A stretch of 64,000 bases of DNA. It comes from Branchinecta lynchi (lineage: Eukaryota; Arthropoda; Branchiopoda; Anostraca; Branchinectidae). The first letter of the stretch is position 1; each line of letters opens with the position of its first letter. Made by a program: the position numbers and the translations under genes. Shown here piece by piece: positions 22,874 to 33,287 of this stretch. The notes below the pieces were generated by a model. It did not search any database. It was not told the DNA's origin and was given only the letters and a program-made list of their open reading frames with translations. Where the stretch lies: positions 14,627,998 through 14,691,997 of the forward strand of contig JAKZAP010000020.1 in the NCBI GenBank assembly GCA_023053575.1. The letters are read 5' to 3'.

Positions 22874-23378
22874 ATAGAAATACTACTTAACTAGAATAAT
22901 TATTATCATAAGTACGACGTGTCCTTTAAAGGACCCCTCGCACTATTTACTCTTTAACTTACAGTATTTAAAATATTTTAAGACTATGATGTGCTTTCAA
23001 CCAATAACCCACGGTTTTGGCTGTTTTAAGCCTTTACGGAGAGCCCTTGACTTGTAGCGAAAACAGGGATACAGTTTACGTAACCGGTTTTCTGATGGAA
23101 AAACTTCTCGGAGACAACCGTCAGCAGCGTGATCCACATCGAAGGTAGCAAAGCACGGCAAGTGACAAAATCAGCGGGGTTTTGTTAGAGGCGTTAAAAT
23201 GCACCGTACGAAATTAGGGTCTTAGAAATATATGGAGTGATTCTGGAAGTAGGTTGCATTTGTATTATAAGTAAGACAAGTCCTTTCAGAAAATGTCGCC
23301 TAGTACCTGAGAGAATTTGTCGCTCGAAGGGAGCCGTCAACCGCCTGACTCGCTAAATAACTTGATTTTGTTTTCTAG
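22874..23378. other. Intron sequence before exon B
   Basis: No repeat family recognised. Part of it (GTCCTTTAAAGGACC, and TGACTTGTAGCG) looks like sequence near 53820-53920. Ends in the polypyrimidine tract and acceptor TTGTTTTCTAG. Confidence 0.35.
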
Positions 23379-23532
23379 TGGAGCTACAGGAATCTCAGAC
23401 AACCCTTCTGTTCACCCAGGCGGAACTAGATGGCACTAATGCGGAATTGCGTGCCGCCAAGCGTGAGATCCGCAAGAGAGATGAACATCTGCGGAACATG
23501 AACGAAAAACTCACGGAAACAGCCCACAGCAG
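23379..23532 (+). CDS. Exon B of the coiled-coil protein gene
   Basis: Acceptor TTGATTTTGTTTTCTAG, donor AGCAG|GTATTT. Joined to exon A it continues in frame (RRLQ-MELQESQTTLLFTQAEL), then DGTNAELRAAKREIRKRDE and LRNMNEKLTETAHS, a highly charged heptad pattern without Pro or Gly breaks. Enters phase 1, leaves phase 2. Good splice sites, strong coding style and phase agreement on both sides all support it. Confidence 0.85.
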
Positions 23533-24040
23533 GTATTTACTCAGTCAATTAGAGTTAACATTGGAGCAGGAGCCGGGTTCGTTGACTGAAATCAAAACAG
23601 GGATCCCGCCTCAGAACAGGGGTCCTAACTTAAAGGACCCGTCGTCTCTGTAACGCCAGTGCCACCCACTTCCGTAACTGCATTCAGTAATTCTTAAACC
23701 CGGAGACCCAAATTTCGTATGTCACATTCTAAGCCCACTAACGACACCTCTTGCCACAATTCATATTTTCCATGCGCGTCATGCTCCGTACGGGTGTTAG
23801 CGTATCATGCCATAGATCCGTAAAACCGGTTATCTGAATTTTTTTTAGTCTTTTGCTATAGAAGTCAATGGGCCTGGGAAATACTTAAACCATCCAAAGC
23901 CGTGGATAATTTGTTAACAACATAGCCTAGTTTTACAGTATTAAAATGATTTTAAATATTGGAATTTAAACAGTAAATAGTACGAGGTTTGCTTTAAAGA
24001 AGAAGAAAACCTAAAGAACAGGGATGCTGACTTTCTCGTT

Positions 24041-24400
24041 TTTGGGATCCCAGAACGTAAGTGGAGGGATACACTCTGACATCGCAAAAGTTGTCCGTCT
24101 GTCCTTCCGTCTGTCTGTGAGCACGATAACTCTCGAAGGGAATGAGATGTTTTGATGAAACTTGATGTGAGGATTCTTTGGGTCAAGGGTAAGGTCAAGT
24201 TCGTAGATGGGCTCTGTAGCCCTACATTTAGGGGCAGGGAGGGGCTTCAAATGAAGGGACAAACAAAATATTTTTAAACAGCTAATGTGATGTCGATTAT
24301 GAAGTAAGAAGACATGCTGAACACGATGGTGAAAACCACTTTCTTGCCGGATAAATAGTTCGTCCGGAATCCGACAAAAACCGGAAAGTTGGTTAGAATT
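24041..24400 (-). repeat. R1 repeat, truncated
   Basis: TTTGGGATCCCAGAACGTAAGTGGAGGG boundary, then CATCGCAAAAGTTGTCCGTCTG, AACTCTCGAAGGGAATGAGAT and one CCGGAATCCG unit, in reverse orientation to 8432-9495. Confidence 0.75.
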
Positions 24401-24439
24401 AAAAGTTGTTTTTTTTTTATTATTATCCCGCGTAGCTTC

Positions 24440-25740
24440 TTTTTCCATTTTTCCTGTTTTAGGTTGAACTAAAACAGTGGCTACGTCTCCACCTCCAACT
24501 CAGTGACGTTAATACCAAAAATACCTAACAGTTTACCTTACTTTAACGTCACTTACACTTTCATCATAACAAATAAATTTTATTTTCACATTTTCCAAAA
24601 TCTAAAAAACAAAATACCTTAAAATTTTCAAACTTTCCCTTTTCCTATGAAACATTCTCATATAATCTAAAATACTTTATTATTTACTTTTTTCTCTAAA
24701 TCCTATACAAACCTCTTTTATCATATCCTACCTAATATTAAAAACTTTTCCATTCAAATCAATCAATTAATCTTAATATTTCAAATACTCAAGCAGCCAA
24801 ATCTGTAGGTTAAATCCAAAATAAATAACAAAAATAAAAAAACAACACAATACCTTACAATTTCTCTCTTCCTGTTTTGAGATGCCCTTCCTCCATAGGG
24901 CATCTCTCTACAGTGGAAAACAACACTTAAATCAAATAATTTAAAATAAAAACTTCCAACAAATTTCTTCATTTCTCTACAGATACTTTGCCCCAAAACC
25001 AAAAAATAAACAACCCCCTCCCTCCACTTGGAATACCTTCCCTTACAAACAAAGTGGAGAAGATATTCCAAATTTCTAACATTCATCAAAGTAATGACTG
25101 CTCGAGCACAAACCTAACCTCAAAAAAATTTCAAAATTCAAATTTTTTTCACTTCAAACCAAAAATTTTTCAATCAAATCAACATCATGTCTACTTTTTC
25201 CTTTTCTTTCTTTATTCCTTAACTATTTTCTTTTTTCCATCCATATTTCATTCAACCATTTCAAATCCATTTTCTTTTCCCACGCACTCACTCCCTCATT
25301 CACACTTGCCAAATTCCTAAACCAACCTTCAAACCTATCTTTTTGGATCCTTTTCCCTTTCTTTCGCATTTTCCAACATGCACACATAGGGACATAACCA
25401 CAAAAGACATCGCTCTTTCACGGTTTCTTCCTTTTTCAACTTCAAAATCTAATTTTAATATTCTCTTTTTCTCCTCCAAACACTCTGCTCGCACTCCCTC
25501 TCTCTCAAACAAAACAAACAACCGCTCAAAAACACCCTCGTTTCGCTCACATTCTAAAAACTCATGTGCCATTCCGTCCACTACTTCTACTCCACAGAAC
25601 TGGCTTGCGGGACTTTCCGTCCGAATGAACCTACTTACCCGGTTCCGATATGGCAAATTCCATGTATCACTGAGAACATTAATTCACGAGACTCCACTCC
25701 ACATGGTACTTCATACAGGTTTTTGAAAGCTCGGTCATAA
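24440..25740 (-). pseudogene. Purine-rich LINE 3' end, decayed
   Basis: The plus strand is almost free of G for about 1.1 kb (24520-25600), so the minus strand is A/G-rich. On the minus strand at 25656-25300 a frame has RFIRTESPASQFCGVEV then AHEFLECERN, resembling the C..CG..E...HFLLEC box at the C-terminus of non-LTR polymerases. The rest is an A/G-rich tail. The assignment rests on this box and on similar boxes at 31383 and 55220. Confidence 0.45.
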
Positions 25741-25861
25741 TTAACGTGAGGTTCGTTCCGTTTTGCTGCGAAAGTCACTTCTTCTTCTTTCTCTATTAAA
25801 TTTTGTATCCCAGCCTTTCTTTCCTCCGCCTTTATGTCATCGTTTTATTTGATATTGATTA

Positions 25862-26379
25862 GATGTTCGATTATGAAGTAAGAAGACATGCTGAACACGA
25901 TGATGAAAACCATTTTCTCGGCGGACAACTAGTTCGCGCGGAATCCGGCCAAACCGGAAATTTTTTTAAAAGCGAATGTTGATTAGATGACAGATTTAGG
26001 GCTAAGAAAAGACGCTGACTCTGTATATGACAATCAATTTTACCCGGGCATATAATTCGTCCGGAATCCGGTTGAAACCGGAAATTTTGTAAGTTCAAGT
26101 TTTATTTGAAGTTATTAGATGTTCTTTATAGGGATGAGATACGCTGAGTTCGTTTCTGAATTGTTCTTTCTTTGCTGGACAAGTAGTTTACTGGGAATTC
26201 AGCCGAAACAGGATAATTGGCAGAAGTAAAGCAGGAATTTTCGGTCAGTATCATCAAAATAGATACGGCTCATAGAGGTATATCTGAACTTGGTTGGTTG
26301 GATTTGCCGAAGACAAGATCCAATTGTCTGAATCAAATATTAGATTTTTGGGATCCCATCGAAACCTTAGGTCTTGTTC
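25862..26379 (-). repeat. R1 repeat, 5' part
   Basis: Runs from a TTAGATGTTCGATTATGAAGTAAG unit through CCGGAATCCGG units and ends GGGATCCCATCGAAACCTTAGG then TCTTGTT. Same terminal order as 28253 and 50302. Confidence 0.75.
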
Positions 26380-26777
26380 TTTCTCGTTTTATTTTACTAT
26401 TCTAGTCGTAGTTCATTAGTCAATCTGTTGACTTACCGCAACATATAGCTATTACCCATGGCCCTTTAGGGCTTTCAGTGTTATCAGTGTTAATAAATAT
26501 TTATCTGTCTATCTATCTATCTAGAGCATAAGCTGCCCGTCGAGCTTGCACACTTAACCAACCCCTTCAAGTCGTAAAACTTTCGCAGAACCACCCAAGT
26601 CGCAATAACGCATATCTTCTGATACGTACACTGTCAGAAGTTTGATAACAGATAACACAAGTATGCGCCGTTCAGTAGATAACACTTAGGATGTTAGATG
26701 ATGACTTTGCAAACTTTGCGCATTGAACGTTAGAGCCGAAATACCGCCGGAAAAAATGTCTGCTGACTTTTCCATTT

Positions 26778-28475
26778 TTATGGCACTTGCCTTCCGGCCA
26801 AGTGCCATGTACCGATCACTTTTCCGTCGGTCGGTTAGTCCGGTGTTTGCGAGTTAGGGTACTTCCAGATAAGCAAGGATGATGAAACTTGGCAGGCGTA
26901 TTACGGACCCGACCAAACTAAGTTGGAAATAGTCACTTACGCGATCCAACGATCGTGGGGGGAGGGAGGGGAGCCAAAATCCGGAATTTAGTTAATTTTC
27001 GAACGGGTTATCGGATCTTAATGAAATTTAATATTTGGAAATTCAATATTTATGACATCGCAAAAGTTGTCCGTCTGTCCGTCCATCCGTCCGTCTGTCC
27101 GTCCGTCTGTCAGCACGATAACTCTCGGAGGGAATAAGATATTTTGATGAAACTTGGTGTGAAGATTCTTTGTTTCAAGTGTAAGGTCAAGTTTCTTGAT
27201 GGGCTCTGTAACCCTACATTTAGGGGTGGGGAGGGGGTTCAAATTAGGGGTCAAACAAAATATTTTTAAACTGCTACTGTGATAGTCGGTTATGGGGTAA
27301 GAAGACATGCTGTACGAATATGCAAAACATTTTCTCCTCCGACAAGTAGTTCGTCCGGAATCCGGCAAAAACTGGAAAGTGGTTAAAAGTAAAAGTTTCA
27401 TTTTAAGTTGATTAAATGTTCGATTTAGGGGTAAGAAAACATGCTGACCACGATGGTGAAAACCATTTTCTTGCCGGACAAGTAGTTCGTCCGGAATCCG
27501 GCAAAAACCGGAAAGTTAGTTAAAAGTAAAAGTTTTATTTGAAGTTTATTAGATGTTTGAATTAGGGGTAAGAAGGCATGCTGAACACGATGATGAAAAC
27601 CATTTTCTCGCCAGACAAGTCGTTCGTCTGGAATCCGGGAAAAAACGGAAAGTTGGCTAAAATTATAAGTTTTACCTGAAGTTGATTTGATGACAGACTT
27701 AGGAGTAAGAAGGCATGCTGAACACTTATGTGAAAAGCATTCATACCCCGACAAATAGGTCGCCCAGAATCCGGCAAAAACCGGAAATTTCGTTAATAGC
27801 AAAAGTTTTATTTGAAGTTGATTAGATGACAGATTTAGGGCTAAGGAGACGCTGAGTCTGTATATGACAATCATTTTTCACCCGGACATATAATTCGTCC
27901 AGAATACGGTTGAAACCGGAAATTTGTTTGTAAGTTGAAGTTTCATTTGTAGTTGATCAGATGTCCTTTAGGACATAAAGAGATACGGTGACTTCGCTTC
28001 TTAGTTTTCTTTTGTTTGCTGGACAAATAGTTCGCTTGGAATTCGGCCGAAACCGGAAATTTGGCAGAAGTAAAGCAGGAAGTTTCGGTCAGTATCGTCA
28101 AAAGAGATATGGCTGATAGAGGTATATCTGAACTTGGTTTTCTCAGATGGTTAGCCTGGCGAAGACTGGATCTGGCGAAGACAAGACCCAGTTGCCTGGA
28201 TCAAATACTAGATTTTGGGGATCCCATCGAAACCTTGGGTCTTGTTGCTTCAAGAGTTTTGATTACAGCCGACTTTCTAGCGCCCCTAAAGTGCTTATCA
28301 TCACAGCCAAATGCATTATCAAACGATAAGTTCTTGTAGATTTCCAAGGACCCCTTATCTCATGGGTTTTGCTCACAAATAATCACAACAAACCCACGAA
28401 CTGAAGAATTCCTACTTTCATCCTCTGACCCAGCCTTGCAATTGCCATATGAGCTTCCAGCTCTTGTTTATGTGG
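26778..28475 (-). repeat. R3 repeat nested in a T1 element
   Basis: Left end ATGGCACTTGCCTTCCGGCCAAGTGCCAT forms a hairpin; right end GCCATATGAGCTTCCAGCTCTTGTTT matches the end at 36250. Between are one GATGAAACTTGGCAGGCGTAT unit and a long R1 insert. Confidence 0.65.
27051..28253 (-). repeat. R1 repeat, long copy
   Basis: Starts ATGACATCGCAAAAGTTGTCC with a stretch of CCGTCTGTCCGTC, then several tandem 120-130 bp units (GGGGTAAGAAGACATGCTG..CCGGAATCCGGCAAAAACCGGAAAG) and ends GGGATCCCATCGAAACCTTGGG. The open frames of 127 and 149 codons on the minus strand follow the tandem unit and show no recognisable domain. Confidence 0.75.
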
Positions 28476-28597
28476 TTTTTCGGCTCTTCTTGACAATACT
28501 TTTTATGCATACGTTTACAAAATCATAACAGAGAACTTATATGGTGAAACTGCGCATCCTTGTGTTATCTTATTCTGTTCTTAGATTTCTGACAGTT

Positions 28598-28863
28598 TAT
28601 GAAGTAAATCTTCTATTTTCTAATCCCCAGTAAATTGGGGCGTGGTTTGCTCCTGTCCGCATTGTGCGCCCTGTCCGCACCAGTTGCGTGGAGTTAGCCT
28701 GAATTGGTCTGACGAAACCTGTTTTTCGAAAGCTGAGTTTTTTTCAGCTTGTAATGAAGGTCTGGAAAACCCGGCCGGAAATCCTGATCGTCTGTTCGCA
28801 TCGTAAGAAAAGTCCCATCGGATACAGAGGCTCCCCCTCAAAAGAGTCCCTCGTTACTTGGGT
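28598..28863. other. Repeat flank of the hAT element
   Basis: Resembles the other flank at 32905-33240 (AAGCTGAGTTTTTTTCAGCTTG; AAGAAAAGTCCCATCGGATACAG; CTCAAAAGAGTCCCTCG). A related segment, inverted, is at 47400-47670, so the hAT element landed in an older dispersed repeat. Confidence 0.45.
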
Positions 28864-29522
28864 CTGGTCAGCAGTTTTGGGAAATACTTAAGTAAAAGTA
28901 CTTAAGTAATTACTTGAGTAAAAAATTCGAGTACTTGTACTCTACTTAAGTAAAAAGCTTCAGAAGTACTTAATACTTGTACTTAAGTAAAAATAGAAGT
29001 AATTAAGGGTACTTAAGTACTCAAGTACTTTCATAACGGTGAAAAGCTCGATTAGCATGATTTTCAGAAGCATGTTCTATCCTTTTCCCGAAACTGAATG
29101 GACTTTAGGGATCTAGTGATTCTTTTGTGAGCCTGAAGAGGCTGTTTGAAGAATAGCTAACTATGTAGCTTTTCTCTATCAGGTATGTAGCCTAGAGCTG
29201 ACAAAATCCCAATTCAGTTAAAAATTAAAACTGAAAATTGCCGCTCCGTTATATTCCTTTCCATAAATTTGTGGGAATTTCATGCTCACTAATGGAAAGA
29301 AGCTTGGGACAACTGTAACTGTTGGTGAATGTGTCACCACTTTGTCCGACAATGGCAGAGCATGCAGGAAAACTAACTTGTTAGCTTTCTTTTTCGTTCT
29401 AATAAATGGAGCTCCCTCAATTCCAAACACAATACGTCAGGTCAAAAGGACAATCAATAATCTCAGCCTTTTCTTAATCTACTCCGTTTCCTAGAAAATA
29501 GTATTCAAGTAGCATGGACCAC

Positions 29523-29690
29523 GGCCGTATCCAGGGGGATAGGGGGTTCGACCCTCGCCCCCTCCCCCGAAACATACAAATATAAACGTTTATTTATGTG
29601 CTCTAACTTCTGATCTGTGTTCTCGTTTATTGTTAGAAATGGAGTAGCCCCCCCCCCCCCGCAACAAACTACTGGGTCCGGACCTGGCCA
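29523..29690. mobile_element. H1-family MITE, worn
   Basis: ACGGCCGTATCCAGGGGG left end, CCGAAACATACAAATATAAACG, a C run and a right end ACTGGGTCCGGACCTG. Duplication not recognisable. Confidence 0.65.
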
Positions 29691-30335
29691 TTAAAGGACA
29701 CCTGAATGAGGAGTACCAAGTATCATCCCTATCTGTATGACTTCCGTTAACATTGCGTGCAGAAAACACAATCCAAATACGAAATAGTGTTTCCAAGCTA
29801 TGATTTTTGCTCCATTTTGCATCTGTCCTTTTTTCAGTACCGAACAATTTTAGAAATGAACAAATGTCTCCAATCAACCCTTCTTCTGGAATATTTTTAA
29901 CCAGTTAAGGCCAAACGTGTATCTAGAAGATATTCGAGTACGATCCGGCCAGCGCTGTACAAGATTTGAATGAATTGCGCTTTTTGTCTTTGACTCTGCA
30001 TGCACAAACCTCCAGAAACGAACATTCCTATTTTGAAAACGTCACGCTCAGGAGAAGAATGCTCTCCGTGGCCATGTCTGTAAATGCATTCTCCATGTTG
30101 TGTTCAACTATGGTTTCATTGTTCAGGTTTCCTTTAAGAACAAGACGAAAGGTTTCGGTGAGATCGCAGAGAGGAAATATTTGTGTTATTTCTTCATCCA
30201 GAAAATCGGGTAATAGACACTTCCGGTCTTTGCCAGATCGCGTAGCCTAAATGTTATTCATCTCCACTCACCCCCTTAACCAGATCCATTAGGCAATCGT
30301 TTCTCTCTTGATTGATTGGTTAATGGTCCATTTAC

Positions 30336-30544
30336 ACACTGCGTAAAATCCGAGCGTATTTTGAAATCCGAGCGTATTTTACGCACGTTTTGAGCTTGAA
30401 AAGATTTCTAGCAATATGGACGTATTTAAAAACAAAACTGACCGATTTCTCTAATACGTCCGTATTGCTAGAAATCTTTTCAGGCTCAAAACGTGCGTAA
30501 AATACGCTCGGATTTCAAAATACGCTCGGATTTTACGCAGTGTG
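30336..30544. mobile_element. Near-perfect foldback MITE, TA duplication
   Basis: 209 bp flanked by TA (30334-30335, 30545-30546). Arms of about 92 bp are almost perfectly complementary, from CACACTGCGTAAAATCCGAG to CTCGGATTTTACGCAGTGTG, with a loop of about 24 nt. Each arm also has an internal duplication of AATCCGAGCGTATTTT. High arm identity indicates recent insertion or gene conversion. Confidence 0.85.
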
Positions 30545-30596
30545 TAAACCTGCAAATTACCTGCAAATTTGCAATTGCAGGCGAATAGGATTTCTC

Positions 30597-31840
30597 CTAA
30601 TATACGCCTTCATGGGTGCTGTCTTGTTCAGGTTTCCAGTTGAATCTCCACTGTTTGCCTGACCACTCCTTGTCCAAATGTTGTTTGAAGCTATTTGTTG
30701 TTTGGCAGGTAACAGTGGAATCTGCTAGCGCGTTCCACAAGTTGATCGACCTACTTGTGAAGAAGTTCTGTGCATGCCGTGTCAGTACAGGCCTCTTCTT
30801 CAGCTTTTTTGGGTGGCCCCTGGTGGTTCCTCCTGTGTTTGGCACGAAAATGTTGGGTGGGATGTTGCTGCTCAAATTCTTGTACACAGCTATCATATCA
30901 CCACGATTTCTCCTGTAGGTCATTGTGGGGATGTTCAGGGCTTTGAGTCGTTCTGGGTATGGGGTGCTTTGCAATCCTTTGACCATTTTCGTTGCACGTC
31001 GCTGGACACCTTCGATAATGCGTTTGTCCATCTCGTATTGCGGGTATGTATGTATGTATTGTACATGGAAAGCCCAACGGGCCATGGTACAAAAATATTA
31101 TGCAAATCAAATACTAACTACAGATTCAACACACTTTCTGAATACAAAACAAAGAAAACTAACTACACAGTTAAACACTTTAAAAGAACAAAGACCTGTG
31201 TCTCAGCCCCACCTGAACAAACACTGCCAGGTTTTTAATAGTAGTAAATGATCGACCCCCCATCAGACCATTTAGCCACTCCTCATCGCCTGTCTGTCTC
31301 TGAAGCTGCTCCAACCTTAAATCATTGAGTTCCTGGCAATATGACATGAAGTGGTCCACACTCTCTTCCGGCTCCCCACACATAGGGCACGAGTAAAGAC
31401 CATCTACCGCATGCTAGTGAGACTCCAACTTCCAGCTTCGGCCTGACGAGCGACGTGTATAACTTGCTGATCACCTTAGGACTCCTACTGCTTACAGTTC
31501 GCTTGATGACTCCAAGTGCTCGATTAGCACTACTGACGACGTTTTGCGTGTGCTTGTGAAACTTGAGCTCGGCATCGATAAGCTCACCAAGGTCCCTTTC
31601 GCAGTTGCTGCTCTCGATTACTTGTCTTCCGTGGGGGGTATCCATGGTGTATTGGTTGTGGGGGTTGTTATGCCCAATATGAATGACTTTGGTCTTCTTT
31701 GCATTGAACTTAGTTAACCAAGTGTCTGCCCAGGCTGTGAGTAGGTTTAGGTCCGCTTGGATACTCCTATGGTCGGCTGGTCCGAAGAACCCACCATAAT
31801 TCAAAACGTAGGCAGGCTCTTTACCTAGAAATAAACTATC
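30597..31840 (-). pseudogene. LINE RT C-terminal half (CR1/L2-like), interrupted
   Basis: Reading leftward: IQADLNLLTAWADTWLTKFN, KVIHIG, CERDLGELIDAELKFHKH, VISKLYTSLVRPKLEVG, then a break of about 320 bp, then KRIIEGVQRRATKMVKGL, YPERLKALNI, RRNRGDMIAVYK and INLWNALADSTV. This is the region after the YxDD box of a CR1/L2/jockey-type polymerase. The break is another LINE end. 5' truncated near 31840. Confidence 0.85.
31086..31410 (-). mobile_element. Second LINE 3' end inserted in the first
   Basis: Encodes CPMCGEPEESVDHFMSYCQE and LRLEQLQ, ending VQVGLRHRSLFF and a stop at 31180, then a short 3' UTR that ends GGGCTTTCCATGTACAATAC followed by (ATAC)n. The Cys-Cys-His-Cys box matches those at 25600 and 55220. 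It splits the host LINE between LVRPKLEVG and KRIIEGVQ. Confidence 0.75.
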
Positions 31841-32166
31841 AGAGAAGTTCGGTCAGATGATGTTGTTCTTTCCAAATTTTGTCACTTTACATCAGATCCG
31901 GTCATCACCATTTACCTAGTAAGGAAAACTTCCTACCTGTTAGTTCCCATGAGTAGGAGCTGACGGATGGGTCAGTCGTCTTACTATCCCTATACCGACG
32001 CGAACAACTGGATGAACACGTTATTAGAAATTACGAAAGTTTCCGTTTTCTCCGGATTCCGGCGAATACGGCCGAACCATCAGCTTGATGGGAAAAGTAA
32101 GCTATTGGATGGATTTCTCATGTCTTTAGATAGTAAGATGATGATGCTAATATATGTCTTGCAAAG

Positions 32167-32393
32167 ACATATTCAAAGTCAGCTACGATGCTTTTGCAGC
32201 GATATTTCGGTCCTTCTTGGCAAGGGTCCTCGTCAGGAGGTCAATATGATACAGATTGACAGCCTGACAACGATTCATGCCAAGAACGACCAACATATCG
32301 CTGCCAAACGATTGTAGCTGACGTATCCGTTTTACGCATTATCTGAACGTATGTTTCAAAGTCAGTTGGGCTCAAGGAATATTTGTCTTGCAA
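32167..32393. mobile_element. Palindromic hammerhead element, 12-bp duplication
   Basis: TGTCTTGCAAAG lies on both sides (32155-32166, 32394-32405). The left arm holds a minus-strand hammerhead core (32205-32236: CTGACGAG, stem II, GAAA). The right arm is a decayed partner (CTGACAACG..CCAACATATCGC) followed by GTAGCTGACGTATCCGTTTTACG and the family end GTTGGGCTCAAGGAATATTT. The left end is shortened. Confidence 0.85.
32205..32236 (-). ncRNA. Hammerhead ribozyme core, stem I decayed
   Basis: Minus strand: CTGACGAGGACCCTTGCCAA then GAAGGACCGAAA. All conserved core bases are present. Stem II closes with one changed pair. The stem I strand upstream (GACCTC instead of GACAGC) no longer pairs well with GCTGAC, so activity is doubtful. 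Confidence 0.65.
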
Positions 32394-33287
32394 AGAATTG
32401 GACATTTTCTATCTTGATTCAAGAATTATATATACTTGATCAACTGTAAGCACCAAGAAAATCTTTTTTACCAAATTCCAATTGTCAGTAGCCAAAACAA
32501 ATGACGAGGATTCAGCATGTCTCTCACTCGTGAAACAAACCTTAGCTTGAATTTTATACTTCAAATATAGGTGTCCCGTCACTGCGTTCACGGATCCCCA
32601 AAACTTGACTTGATATATCCCCTAAAATCGGAAGTATGTGTTGTTTGGTCCTTGCTTTTTGATCAGTGATCTATTGCAAGCCTACCGTAATAAGCCTACC
32701 TAAATACTTGAGTACTTAAGTACTGAAGCACCATCTAAATACTTGAGTACCGAAGTACTGACGTACTTTTGTAAAAGTACTTATTACTTAAGTAGTTTTT
32801 TTGTAAAGTATTTAATACTTATACTTCAGTAACTATTTCCTGGAGTTCTTCGTACTTATACTTAAGTAAAAATTAGAAGTACTTCGCACAACACTGCTGG
32901 TCAGAATATTCAATTCCGTATGGAAAAGCTGAATTTTTTCCACTTGTGATGAAAATCCGACCGGAATACACTTGATGACTATCTCTCCCTTCCGATGCAG
33001 AATCTCCGGGTGCCTGCGGAAGAACGGAAGAAACGGTAACACAGCTGCGCTGACTAGGATTTGAGTCATTGAGTTTGAGTCGTTACGGACACGTTTACTT
33101 CTTCTTCCTGAGAATCACTGGCGTGTTTTGGACTTAGTCATATAGAGTATAGCTCTCTGCACCATAAGAAAAGCCCCTCGCATCCGGAAGTTGCTGACAC
33201 ACCCTCAAAAGACACCCCTCGTCCTGTGTGTCATTACATATATGGAGCTTGGGACTGTTCGCTACTTGGTCTTGTGTCTCCCCATTT

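Larger units (their letters stand above)
26639..28597. mobile_element. T1-family element expanded by nested insertions
   Basis: Left end CACTGTCAGAAGTTTGATAAC with TA before it; right end GATTTCTGACAGTT with TA after it. The arms continue as AGATAACACAAGTATGCGCCG and TGCGCATCCTTGTGTTATC. A second family (R3) interrupts the interior, and R1 lies inside that. The parts left over equal one T1 element. Confidence 0.65.
28872..32896. mobile_element. 4.0-kb hAT-like element, no transposase seen
   Basis: Flanked by perfect 8-bp CTGGTCAG copies at 28864-28871 and 32897-32904. Ends CAGTTTTGGGAAATACTT and (inverted) CAGTGTTGTGCGAAGTACTT, followed on both sides by subterminal arrays of AAGTACTTAAGTA words (28880-29030 and 32695-32885). 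The end type and 8-bp duplication are classic hAT. No transposase domain is recognised. The interior is occupied by an H1 MITE, a foldback MITE, two LINE fragments and a hammerhead element. Confidence 0.85.

Noticed and set aside
27018..27874. Minus-strand frames of 127 and 149 codons
   Set aside because: They follow the R1 tandem unit; sister copies break the frames with indels and stops.
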